Assembly: GCA_018257865.1 (NCBI GenBank)
Contig: JAEUBA010000014.1
Coordinates: 186,001 to 250,000, forward strand
Direction: 5' to 3'
DNA: 64,000 bases
Origin: Stereocaulon alpinum
Lineage: Eukaryota > Ascomycota > Lecanoromycetes > Lecanorales > Stereocaulaceae
Made by a program: the position numbers and the translations under genes. Below the pieces are notes generated by a model that was not told the origin of the DNA, ran no database searches, and worked only from the letters and a program-made list of their open reading frames with translations. This document shows, one piece after another, positions 1 through 10,500 of the stretch (positions are counted from its first letter, which is position 1; the number at the start of each line of letters is the position of its first letter).

Positions 1-360
1 GCCATGACAGTACTACGTATCAAGTCCCTCGGTCAAACTATCCGGGGGAAGGGGTTTGGAAAGCTACCATTTCCCTTGTTAGCTTTGTCCAAAAGAAGAG
101 GAATATAGTTTGAGAAAAAATCATCTGTAGATTGAGGATTCAGGCCAGAGGAGTAAGAGTAAGAGTAAGAGTAAGAACTCATTATTCTACCGTCTTGTAT
201 GTAAACTGCTGCCATCGTCCCCATCTCTTGTTTGGGTGAGATGAATTTTCCACCAGCCACATTTTCACACATCACTGTCGTTCAGATGCCTTCACACTTC
301 TCTCTCCCACCTACTTCCCCTCTTCCTGTACCAAAGCCTCCTCCGGTCTTGCACCTCACC
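1..360. other. Gene-less left edge
   Basis: Downstream flank of the P450 gene. It contains a short hexanucleotide microsatellite and no convincing coding exon. The only open frame here encodes a Ser-Tyr repeat produced by the microsatellite, so I do not call it a gene. Confidence 0.5.
151..176. repeat. GAGTAA-type microsatellite
   Basis: The hexamer GAGTAA is repeated about four times without interruption just downstream of the P450 stop codon. It is a simple sequence repeat with no evident function. Confidence 0.8.
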
Positions 361-2652
361 TCAGATGTCTTCTTTCTCTTTCTCTTTCTCACCTCGTCCC
401 CCCTCCCTTCCCCTCCGCCTGAACTCAACCACGCGCTCTGTATCTGGCATGAGGACCAAGATACGATTATATTTCGGCTGCGCGTTGGCGGTGTCTCCGT
501 CCCGGAGTTTCAAATCATATTTAAGCAGGAGACGCGCGAGGATGGCTTTGAGGACGTTCACGGCGAAGAAGCGGCCGGGGCAGGCGTGGGAACCGTGCCC
601 GAATTCGAGGGAGTCGGGCCTATTGGTTTGGAGGACAGGGATTAGTGATGTGGGATATGTGCAAGCGATGTGGTAGTTGTGAGTTTGGTTTTGCGTGGGT
701 GCAAGCTTGAGCACTTTCGATGGATAGGTAAGGGAACGGAAGAAAGGATGGGTGGAGTTTTAAGGCCTATAAGGTAGGAGAGGAAAGAACGGCATCGCTA
801 GGGGTGGTAGTAGAAGGGGGAAAGGACACTTACCCAGTCGCTACACTAAGATATTTGCCATCGCGACCTGTCTCTTTCCGCAGCCGCGCCCAACGGAAGC
901 CGTCAAAGTCACGATGAAGGGATTTAGGGTCAACCTCAGGGTCCATGGAGGGAACGCAGACGTAAGACCCGGTGGGGAGGATAGTGCCATCTTTGAGGGT
1001 GAGGGGGGCCATGACTTTACGATACACGGACACTGGGAAGATGTATCAATTGATCAGTAAGCGAAAACGATAGGGGCTAGATGTACAGATGTTCTGCGCA
1101 ACGTGGCGCTGTGATTCTTTCAAGAAGCTGTCCATGAGTGGTAGCTTAGCCATCGCGCGGGGACTTAGGTTCTCTTCGCCTTCCTCTGCCATTACCCTCT
1201 CAAGCTCCTCGCGGAGAGGCGCTATGTATTCAGATCTGCTGGCCAGGTCGAACAGAGCTTGCATGAGCTGTTACTCGTCAGTGAGACGCACACGGAAAGG
1301 ATGAAGCAAGAAACGTACTACCACACCGGTGCTTCGAATACCAGCAAAATTCAAGCCGATCAGCGACGCTGTCATAGCGTAGGTATTTTCGCGCTTCTGA
1401 TCCACTTTCTCAATCCACCATTGAACGAAATCATTTGGCCTTTGGAAGTCGGCTGATTCCCTCATCGACTTGAGCCTAGTCTGAGATAGATCAACTTGCG
1501 CATTTGCAGGACGTAAAGATATTATACCTACCTTGACAATCGGGTTCAACAGACCTTCAAGAACATCCATGTTTCCTTTTAGATCCTTGATGCCTCTCAG
1601 GAACGGAGCGACAAACGGACGCGTCCACCAGGGATATCTCATCAGGGCGGCGACCGTAGCCACGGCGCTTGAGGAGTATCCCATACAAGCTTCGTTCTTC
1701 ATCACGCCTTGTCAGCTTCTCCAAGATTGGCCAATTAGTCAAAAATTGAGGATTACCAACTCACCCACTTCTTACTACGGCAAAGATCAGGACCAACATA
1801 GACATGCTCAAATATCCGAAGAGTGAAGTTGAGGCTCAGCCAGTATGCACTGAGCGGCTTCCAATCTGCTTAATATCAGCACGTGACAGCATGAATGGTG
1901 ATATGATAATTCTCAACCAGGACAATCTCCAATTTGCTCGTCAATGGTAGCCATCACCTCCTCATGAACGCTGGGAAAAAACGCGCCAGTATTCTTCGTC
2001 AGGTCTTGCTTTATAAAGGATATCAAGCTGTGCGTAGGATCACCTACAGAAATTCAATACCATTTCCCAGCTTCAGTGCAGTAATCTGCATTGACTTACC
2101 AGGTGCTTCTGGTGTCATGGATCCTATCCTTGTCCACCTGAAGCAAGTTGTGAGACCTTGCATATTTCAACTTTTCATGCGCTGAGGGTTCTGACCTGCC
2201 CAGTAACCGCTCTCTCAGATCTATGTTGGAAGCTTCAAAGAACTCATAAGCTGAGGGTCATTTTCCTGCCCTTGATCGCGACGTCTGGCTCACATATCTG
2301 ATGCTCCGGCTTCCATGCATAGTCATTGACGTAGTGCACGGGAAGGACATGTATTTGACGTATAGGCAGCTGAAGAACATACTTCTTCTCTTTGTCCTGC
2401 AAAGATTAAGGGATCAACGAGCTATCCGCTAAAACATCTCCATACCTGGATCCATTGCGACTCAACGATCTCCTTCAGGTCTGCACTCTGCTTATGGCCC
2501 AGTAGTGGGAACTTGATGTGATATTTGCGCTCTTGTTGGATCTTCCACAACAGCAGGAGAATACAAGAGACGCAGACGGCAAAGATGGCTCCAGGGGCAG
2601 AGAGAAATGACAGTCGCAACAAAGTAGGATGGACGATAGCAACGGATCTCAT
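361..2652 (-). CDS. Cytochrome P450 monooxygenase, cluster gene, about ten introns
   Basis: A membrane-anchored heme monooxygenase, most likely oxidising the PKS-NRPS product. The N-terminal exon (2652-2446) encodes a hydrophobic anchor of about 20 residues. The C-helix region follows (HSLISFIKQDL, about 1995-2030), then an I-helix reading FAGIRSTG. The ExxR helix is KESQR (about 1110), the FDGFRWARLR (PERF-type) segment is near 885, and the heme loop FGHGSHACPGRFFA near 590 holds the cysteine ligand. This heme loop and the FDGFR motif resemble ent-kaurene-oxidase-like fungal P450s. The introns are very small: 2397-2445 is 49 nt and 2251-2293 only 43 nt, and both restore the frame. The last residues are Arg/Glu-rich low complexity. 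The gene diverges from the neighbouring dehydrogenase. All hallmark motifs are present and I see no disabling change. The substrate is not predictable from sequence. Confidence 0.88.
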
Positions 2653-3261
2653 CTTGGTAAAGACAAGTCTACTAGTAAGATGAGGATGTGGCTGTATGCA
2701 GTATATGGAATCCTCGATCAGGTGAGGCTGGAGGTCTTGACGTGCGAAGGTGCAAAGTCTGGTATGACTACTATGCTACTGACGCCTAGGAGAACGGCAT
2801 AGTCACATTACACAACTCATCGCCTGACTTGCCATTTCGAAGCGGACGGAGCTCTCACCGTCAGTAGGGTACGGCGGCGCCGACGGTGTGCAGCCAGAGA
2901 AAGGCAGCGAGAAGTGGAAGTATAACGAGGCCAAGCAAATGTTCAGTTCCCTGAAGCCTTACGGCGGGTACGCTAGACAGAGTAGTGGTGGAGCCGAGCG
3001 GCCGCCTAGCGCCCGCCTAGCGGTCCGCCTGTCTGTCGGTGTAAACAATCGCGCCGTGGCCGACGGAGAAATTTAGGATGAATCAGCTTTCGCAAGCCTG
3101 AAGCAATGGACGAGCGAGGTTGCTCGGTGGTTCTATTGACTGTTGGTAGACCATCCCCCCTCTTCAAGGAGGGCTGGAAGTCTCTACAATTCAATTCTAG
3201 CTGAGTTGACTAAGCCTGGAGCTCAATAGTAGAAGCAAGCCTCCATCTTCGATTTACCCCA
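2653..3261. promoter_or_regulatory. Divergent promoter region between P450 and SDR
   Basis: This 609-bp intergenic stretch separates two divergently oriented cluster genes and must hold both promoters. It has several CGG/CCG triplets, including an inverted pair CACCGTC (2856-2862) and GACGGTG (2882-2888) around a GC-rich core, and an imperfect repeat of GCCGCCTAGCG near 3000-3020. Spaced CGG triplets are typical of Zn2Cys6 regulator sites, but no such regulator gene is present in the window, so the role is only inferred. Confidence 0.4.
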
Positions 3262-4137
3262 ATGGCCTCATCCTCCGCCGCCTCTACAGCCACCAAATAC
3301 ATCTCGAAGCTGCACAACCGGCGCGTGCTCGTGGTCGGCGGCACCTCGGGTATCGGCTTCTGCGTCGCCTCCGCCTTGCTCGAGCATGGCGCCGCCCGCG
3401 TCTGCATCTCGGGCTCGAAGCCTGCCAAGCTCAAGCACGCCCTTGCTCGTTTGAGGACGACCTACCCGGACAAGAGCGCCCGAATCGTCGGCAGTGTGTG
3501 CGACCTCTCACAGCCGCAGCACCTCGAAGCGCGTGTGCAGCAACTTTTGGCCTACGCGGCAACGACTGAGGCAGGGGAAAAGGTAGATGGCGAAGGAGAT
3601 GGCGACGAAGCGGAGGGAAACAACAACAACAAGATCGATCACATCGCTGTCACGGCAGGCGACGGTATCAAGATCACACCGATAGCGGAGGTGACGGTGG
3701 AGGAAGTACTGCGCTTGGGCAACGTACGCTTCCTGGGCGCGCTGATGCTGGCTAAACACGCGCGGCGGTACATGGCGCCCGGGCCGCGATCCTCCATCAC
3801 ATTGACGGGGGGCACGATGGCGCACAAGCCGAAGAAGAATTGGACGGTGATAGCGGGCTGGAGCGGGGCGATGGAGGGGATCGCCCGCGGGCTAGCCGTC
3901 GACCTGGCGCCTATCAGGGTCAACTTGATTAGCCCTGGTGCGGTCCATACGGAGCTGTTCGATGATATCCCGAAAGAGAGCCTCGATGGCATGTTGCATG
4001 GTTTTCGTGATGATAGCTTGATTGATAGGGTTGGCACGCCTCAGGATCTGGCGGAGGCATACCTGTATATGATGAAGAATGAATTTACGACGGGTACTAT
4101 TTTACCGAGCGATGGAGGGAGATTGATCAAGCCGTAG
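3262..4137 (+). CDS. Atypical short-chain dehydrogenase lacking the YxxxK pair
   Basis: A single-exon protein of 291 residues with the Rossmann fold of short-chain dehydrogenases. GGTSGIG near residue 27 binds the dinucleotide, VTAGDG stands where NNAG is expected, and the C-terminal half keeps the family pattern RVNLISPGAVHTELF. The catalytic segment is not canonical: in the stretch VIAGWSGAMEGIARGLA the positions for Tyr and Lys hold Ile and Ser. The same loss occurs in a known divergent SDR branch (PRK07041-like), whose reaction I cannot name. The acidic, Asn-rich insert around residues 100-120 (GEGDGDEAEGNNNN) is probably a surface loop. It lies between the P450 and the PKS-NRPS, convergent with the latter, so a tailoring role is likely. 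Oxidoreductase activity is not certain. Confidence 0.85.
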   Translation: MASSSAASTATKYISKLHNRRVLVVGGTSGIGFCVASALLEHGAARVCISGSKPAKLKHALARLRTTYPDKSARIVGSVCDLSQPQHLEARVQQLLAYAATTEAGEKVDGEGDGDEAEGNNNNKIDHIAVTAGDGIKITPIAEVTVEEVLRLGNVRFLGALMLAKHARRYMAPGPRSSITLTGGTMAHKPKKNWTVIAGWSGAMEGIARGLAVDLAPIRVNLISPGAVHTELFDDIPKESLDGMLHGFRDDSLIDRVGTPQDLAEAYLYMMKNEFTTGTILPSDGGRLIKP

Positions 4138-4522
4138 GGTAGTATTATGCAGGATCTGTTGAGCTTTCAGGCTTACATGACCGTCCACAGCAACTTTGAC
4201 GCTGCAGGAATGAGGTATGGAGGGAGACCTCGAAAAATGGGTATGAGGAAGGATGTCCAGAAGAGCATTTAAAAGAAGCCAAAGGCGAAAATGTGCAGTT
4301 ATTAGAAAACACTCTACGTTCCAGCAAGGCTTTTGACGCAATGAGAACCTCAATTGTATCCGTAAAAGCATAGATTCGTACCTGAAGAGATGCCAAAGAC
4401 TCGTTGCCAAGTGATGCCACATGAGGTGAATGAGCGGTGTGTGCACCAAGTTCTCTGATACCTTGGATATTGCGCCACGTACTCCATATGCGAACCCAAG
4501 AAATTCCATATTTCAGTAGCAA
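4138..4522. other. Convergent intergenic region
   Basis: About 385 bp between the 3' ends of the SDR and the PKS-NRPS gene. It presumably contains both transcript ends. No coding signal or repeat is seen. Confidence 0.5.
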
Positions 4523-7500
4523 TTAGAAACCCTGATCACCTACCACCAGACGGCTCAGCAGATCCCCCGAGATTCTCGGCGGCGTAAGACCTATCTCCTT
4601 CCTGAGCACCTCTAGAGTACTCCTTGCTTCCAAGCCAAAAGGTACCCAACCAGCCTGACACCATTTCTCCAGCACCTCAGCCTGCATCGTCATTTCCTGA
4701 TTTCCCCTGTGTCGCAGCGCGGCAAACCACTCTTCTGGCCTCACTGTCTTCATCAACTCCCCACTACGAGAAAGTCCAAGAACGTCTGCCATTTCCGTGT
4801 AAGGAATATGCACGTCACTGACGATATGATAGATTCTGGCCTCAGGAAAGGGGTCAACATGCCGTTGCGAGAGAAAGAACATGCTCTGGATGAGGAAATC
4901 CGCCGTGATCCAGCTCATGCCGCCGCCAGCGTCACTGCCAAAATTGGGTACCATCCCCACTTGGAGACTACCCTCGAGGATTCGGCGGTTGATATCAGTT
5001 CTGTCAAGCGGGACGCCTGATATGGGGGAGCTAGCGCACATGCAGGAGCGAAAGATGTTGACAGGAATGCCGCGGCGCGCGGCTTTGTAGAGCAAGGCCT
5101 CGCAAGCCCAGCGCGCTTTGAGGTAACCCAGACTGCCATCCTTGCTGGGCGTCATATTTGTCATCTCCACTTCTGAGGTTAGCCATTGTGGAGTCGACAG
5201 TCGACTTCCGTGCCATGCTTGCAGGTGCGGCACACCCCATGTCGAAAGGTAGTGGATGGGCTTCGTATTGTTGAATCTACCTCGAGCGAGGGAGATGAGG
5301 AAGCGTAGGGATCCAACATTACTGTCTCGCAGGCTTTCGTAGCGCTTAAGTAGGGACACGTCTGAGTCGAGCTGGAAGATCGCGTCGACTGACTCGTCTA
5401 GGCGATCAACCTCTAGTGGAGGTAAACCTAACGTTGGATGTGAAAGGTTACCACTGAACACAGTGAGCCTGTCAAGACGCTGCGATGACAGATCTTTGTG
5501 CAAACGCCAGTGCGTGAGTGAAGCGAGGACATTGGCTCTGGCTTCTTGGTTGTCGGCACCTTCAGTGCCAAGGCAATAAATTTGGAGATCAGTCGCTCGC
5601 AGGACATGATGAATAAAATGGGCACCCGCCATTGTACGTGCTCCAGTTATGGCAACAGCAGATATCGATTTCTTGAAGGTTGGCTGGACATAGCAATCAA
5701 ACTCAGGTGGTAGGCAGGTCTCTTTGACCCAATCGATGTTCTCGACGAGAGTTCGAGTGCCTTTCGAAACACGAGTATGAGCACCATTCGTGACAATGTC
5801 GTGGGGCATATCTGTGGTGCCGTTCAAAAGCTCTGCATTGACTAGTCTTTCCATCCCTTCTATAGTTGGATTCGCAAACATGTCTGCGAGCTGTATGGTG
5901 ACATTGCACTTCTCCTGAATTCCTTGTTGTACGTGAATCAGCGTCAATGAATGACCACCAAGGGCGAAGAATTCATCTGCCGAAGACAGGTCCTTCTCGA
6001 TATTAAGCACAGATCTCCAAATGATATTGATATTGGCCTGAAGCGAGTTCAGCGGCCCGCCTGTAGTGGCCTGATTGAGCGATGATATCGCCTGCGGTGC
6101 GGGAGTGGGCCAGGTGTGAATCTCTTTATAGTCGATTTTCTCGGAAACAGTGCGTGGAAGACTGTCCACAAACACGACGGCGCTTGGGTTCATGTGTATG
6201 GGAAGGGAAGCTTTCAACCGTAGCCGGAGATAGGATGTAAGGGATTGCTGTTGAGCCTTGTTACTTTGAGGAGCTTCAATGTATGCTGCCAGTACGCCGT
6301 CCAGGCCACTGGTAAGATGGTATACCACGGCCGCAAGAGTCACCTGACACATATCCTCGTCTTCGATAGCTTGGCATGCATCATAAATTGCGGTTTCAAT
6401 TTCGTCGAGTTCTGTTCGCATGCCCCGGATTTTGATTTGGCGATCTCCACCAATGCGCCCCACCGACACGATGCTGCCGTCCGGCATAAGGCGGAAAGAA
6501 TCTTTCGTCCGGTACAGCCGGCCATGCCCTGCTTCGATTTCCGCGACAGAGGCGAAAGGGTCTACCAAGAAGGCTTCAGCCGTCAATTCCTTGCATTTGA
6601 TATAACCCTCGTTGACAGTGGGACCTCCGATGTAGAGCTCTCCTCGAAGACCGATTGGGATCGGGTTAAGGTGTTTGTCAAGAATGTGGAATCGTGAAGG
6701 GAAAGTAGGCTTTCCAAGAGGTATATCTGATCGCAGAACGTCTTCTGGAACTAACCTAAAGCATATTCAGTATGTTGCTTAAGAGGTCAGGTCGAGGTTG
6801 CACTACCTTCTCAATGAGTTACAGACAGTAGTTTCAGCAGGAGCGTAGCCGTTGAAGATGGAAGCGTTGGGTAAGTTGAGGTCAAAAAAGTCTCGTACAA
6901 CCCAAGATGGAATAGCCTCCCCTCCGATGACCATACTACGAAGACTTGTCCACTTCGCCAGGTTTCCCTTGTTAGGCGCTGTCAGAAGCATCTTCAGCTG
7001 CGTTGTCGTGAATGTGCAACTAGAGACCTCCCTCTCCACCAACAGATCAATCATCGCTGCCGGAGAATAGCGTGCTGCGAAGATTAGCTTTTCTATCATG
7101 GAGATTGAAGAAGGTAAGCCCCACCTTCCCTTGACGCAATGACCATAGTCCCACCATGAAGAAATGTGCCAAAGAGAGGGGGCAGCGACATGTCAAAGAC
7201 CATGGCCGACGACCAGAGCATTCTGTCATCAGAGGTCGTGTTTATGCAGCTATGATATCCTTCCATCTGATATCGAAGTTGTTTATGGCCAATGGGGATA
7301 CCCTTTGGTCGTCCGGTACTGCCGCTGGTGAATATGCAACAAAAGGAAAGTTGACCAAAGTCCTCGACGAAGGGCAGATCAGTATGCTCCACGGAACGAC
7401 AAAGCTTAGAAATGAGATAACAACGTGATGAGCGAATTCCGCAAATGATCAGCCGCTCATGTTTCTTGTCAACAATACTGTCCACAAGCACCGTATGCAT

Positions 7501-10500
7501 GTCTACGTCTTGAATCATTGATGACATCCTTTCCTGGGGAAAGTCCGGGTCAATGGGTACGTACACACAACCAGCCCTCACAATGCCACACATGGCCAGC
7601 ACCATGTCTGCTCCCTGCTCGCAGCAGACTCCGATGCGGTCTCCGGCTTGTGCACCCTCGTCAACCAAGAATGCGGCTATCCGACGTGTTGCAATGTCTA
7701 GTTCGGCATAAGTCAGAATGTTCGCATCATCGATGATGGCTGCTTTCCTGGGGTGGCTAGCAACAGCTTTGCTCAACAGATCTGGGAAGAGATCACGGTC
7801 CAAATCCCGAAGAGTTGGCGCTTGCTTGAAGTCTGGCTGAAGTTTTGACGAGATAAAGTGTCGGTCTTTTTCAGAGACGAGGCTCACACTGTCCAATTGG
7901 GCTTCGCCCTTTGACTTGAGTACATTCTCTACGAATACTTGGAAACTGTTGGCGAAGCTCGACATTGCAGGCATATCATAGAGATTAGTGTCAAAGTTGA
8001 GAGCACAGTGCAGTTCGCCCTTCAAGGTCTCTTCAATATCCATCATAAAATCCGATTGGGACCTTGCGTTGTAATGGTCGTAGTCCGTGAACTTGAAATC
8101 ACCAAAGTCGCATTCAGGAAACGCTCCTTGCATTTGATAATTAATGGATACCTGAAATAGCGGACTGTGGCTCGTGCGATGAGGGATCTTCAGATTCTGC
8201 AATAGGTAATCGAAAGGTAGAGCCCTGTGCTCATATGCTTCCAAGCATGTCTTGCGATAGTCCTCGAGCAGGAAGGTGAATGGAGATTCTCCCGTGATTT
8301 TGCTGCGGATTGCAAGCATGTTTACAGTGAAACCAACCAGTCGATCGAATTCAGTATGCCCACGATCTCCGTCAGCTATTCCGATAACGATGTCATCATC
8401 TCCAGTGAAGCGATAAATGAGTGCTGTCAGCACCGAAGCCATAAACATGAAGGGAGTAACAGCCACGGTTTTGCAAAAATCTTTGAGCTGTGCAGTTATG
8501 GTCGAGTCCAGGGTCATTGTCGCGATTTCTACCTCAAATTGCTTTTGTGTCGGCCTCTCAGGCGAGTGGGCGGTCGGCAAGAGGGACACCGCATCAGGGA
8601 CGCCTGCAAGTTGAGCCTTCCAGTAGTCTATGTGCGGTCTCACAATTTCGGGCCGCGCCATCCACTCGTTCTGCCACAGGGTGTAGTCAATGAACTGGTA
8701 GGGTGGAGGTACAAGCCCCATATCTGCGGGTTTGCCATTGGTCAAGGACTTATATATGCTTGTTGTCTCATGAAAGATCGTTGGGACGGAAGCGCGATCC
8801 CAGGCCAGATGGTGGGAAGCGAGGAAGAATCTACAACCCACTTCGGACTCAAGCAACCAGCCGCGAAGCAATTCACCGGACTCGAGATCAAACACCCACG
8901 AGCGTGCTGTCTCCACAATGGATGCCACCTGACTTTCCAGAGAACCCTCAACGGAATCGATCAACGTCAATTCAAAGTGAGGCTTGTTTGACGGGATTTG
9001 CTGTAAGCCAGACTCTGTATCGATGATCTTGGAATGCAGGATTTCGTGCCGTCCAACGAAAACAGACCACGATTCGGCGAAGGCCGGAACATTGACTTTG
9101 CCAGAGATATGACATACAAGAAGGAGATTGTGCACCGTCTTATCCGGCAAGAACCTGTGCAGGAACCACAAACGACTTTGAGAGTGAGAGATCGGTCGAC
9201 GGATAATGGTCTGCTGCTCATGTGGAATGGGCTTAGGTAGCGAGACCGTGTTGGTGACGCCTGACATGCCATCTAGCTTGTGTAGGACTCTTGATATGAG
9301 CTCATTGATCGATTTACAACCAAGAACGTCAAAGATTGGTACATCTAGTGTAAGTTCTACGCAATATTAGCCTATCATTTGCTAAGTCTAGCATCGCTTA
9401 CCTTTAAAGAACCAATATCGACAAGATACCGCATTGAGAGAATCCAAACCAAATGAAGCTAGGGAGGAGCTTGGGTCAATGCTAGCTGTGTCGTAGCCTA
9501 GAATATTGCCAAGACACACCACGAAACCCTGTACGAGGGTAACATGCGCTGCCTCAGGGGACTGAGTCTTGATCTGCTCTGATAAGGATATCGCTTTCGT
9601 AGTCTCGGCTGTGCTAAAATTGTGTTCCATGAGAAATCCGAATTCCGGCCACTCAGTCCAGAAGAGTTGCGTCTGGTCGGGTCTCGACTGTACAGCGCCA
9701 TCCAATGTCTCAAACATCTCGAAACCTGTGCTGAGCAAGTAGCGATCAGCATGTTTTGATTCGATGATAGCAGCTTCAAGAATCTTGCACAGTTCTTCTG
9801 GGCCAAGTGCTAGGAGGCCGCTCTGCGAGAGGGTACGAAGCAGAGCATGGTCCTCGGCCAGTACCCCAATACTACGCATGGCTCCTAAGGCGATAGCTAT
9901 GCCCGGTAGACCTTGCTTCCTGCGATACTCAGCCACGGCATTTTGAAAGGCGTTTCCTGTTGCATAGTTCGCTTGTGCCCTGTTACCTGAGATCGATGAT
10001 ACCGACGAGAACATGAGAAACATGTCGAGACTGTCGCACAACGTAGCTTCGTGCAGATTCCAGGTTGTGCGCACTTTACTGGAGATGACCTTGTCCCACT
10101 GTTGACTGGTCATGGTGTTCAATGGAGAATTGTCCAGAACCAGGACCATGTTGATGCAACCCCGAATAGGTCGCTTCTCGCGAACCCGGGCTAATGCGCT
10201 CCTCAGCCCTGACTCATCACTGGCATCCACTTTCAATGCCAGGATCTCAGCGCCCAGCTGTCGTACCTCCTCGGCAGCCAGCTGCGCTTCTTTTGAGTCC
10301 AGACCACTTCTACTCAAAGTGACCAAGTGGCGAGCTCCCTTCGAGACCATCCATTTTAATGTGTAGCGACCAAGACCTCCAAGACCTCCAACGACAACAT
10401 AAGCTGCATCATCCCTGAACAATTTCTCGGACGAGCAATAGCTGAGAAGATCACCTTGCACTCTTTCCGACCTGTCGTGTTTCAAGACGGTCGAAAGCGG

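Noticed and set aside
8227..8991. Long plus-strand open frame of 254 codons opposite the condensation domain
   Set aside because: Antisense shadow of the megasynthase, with no homology pattern of its own.
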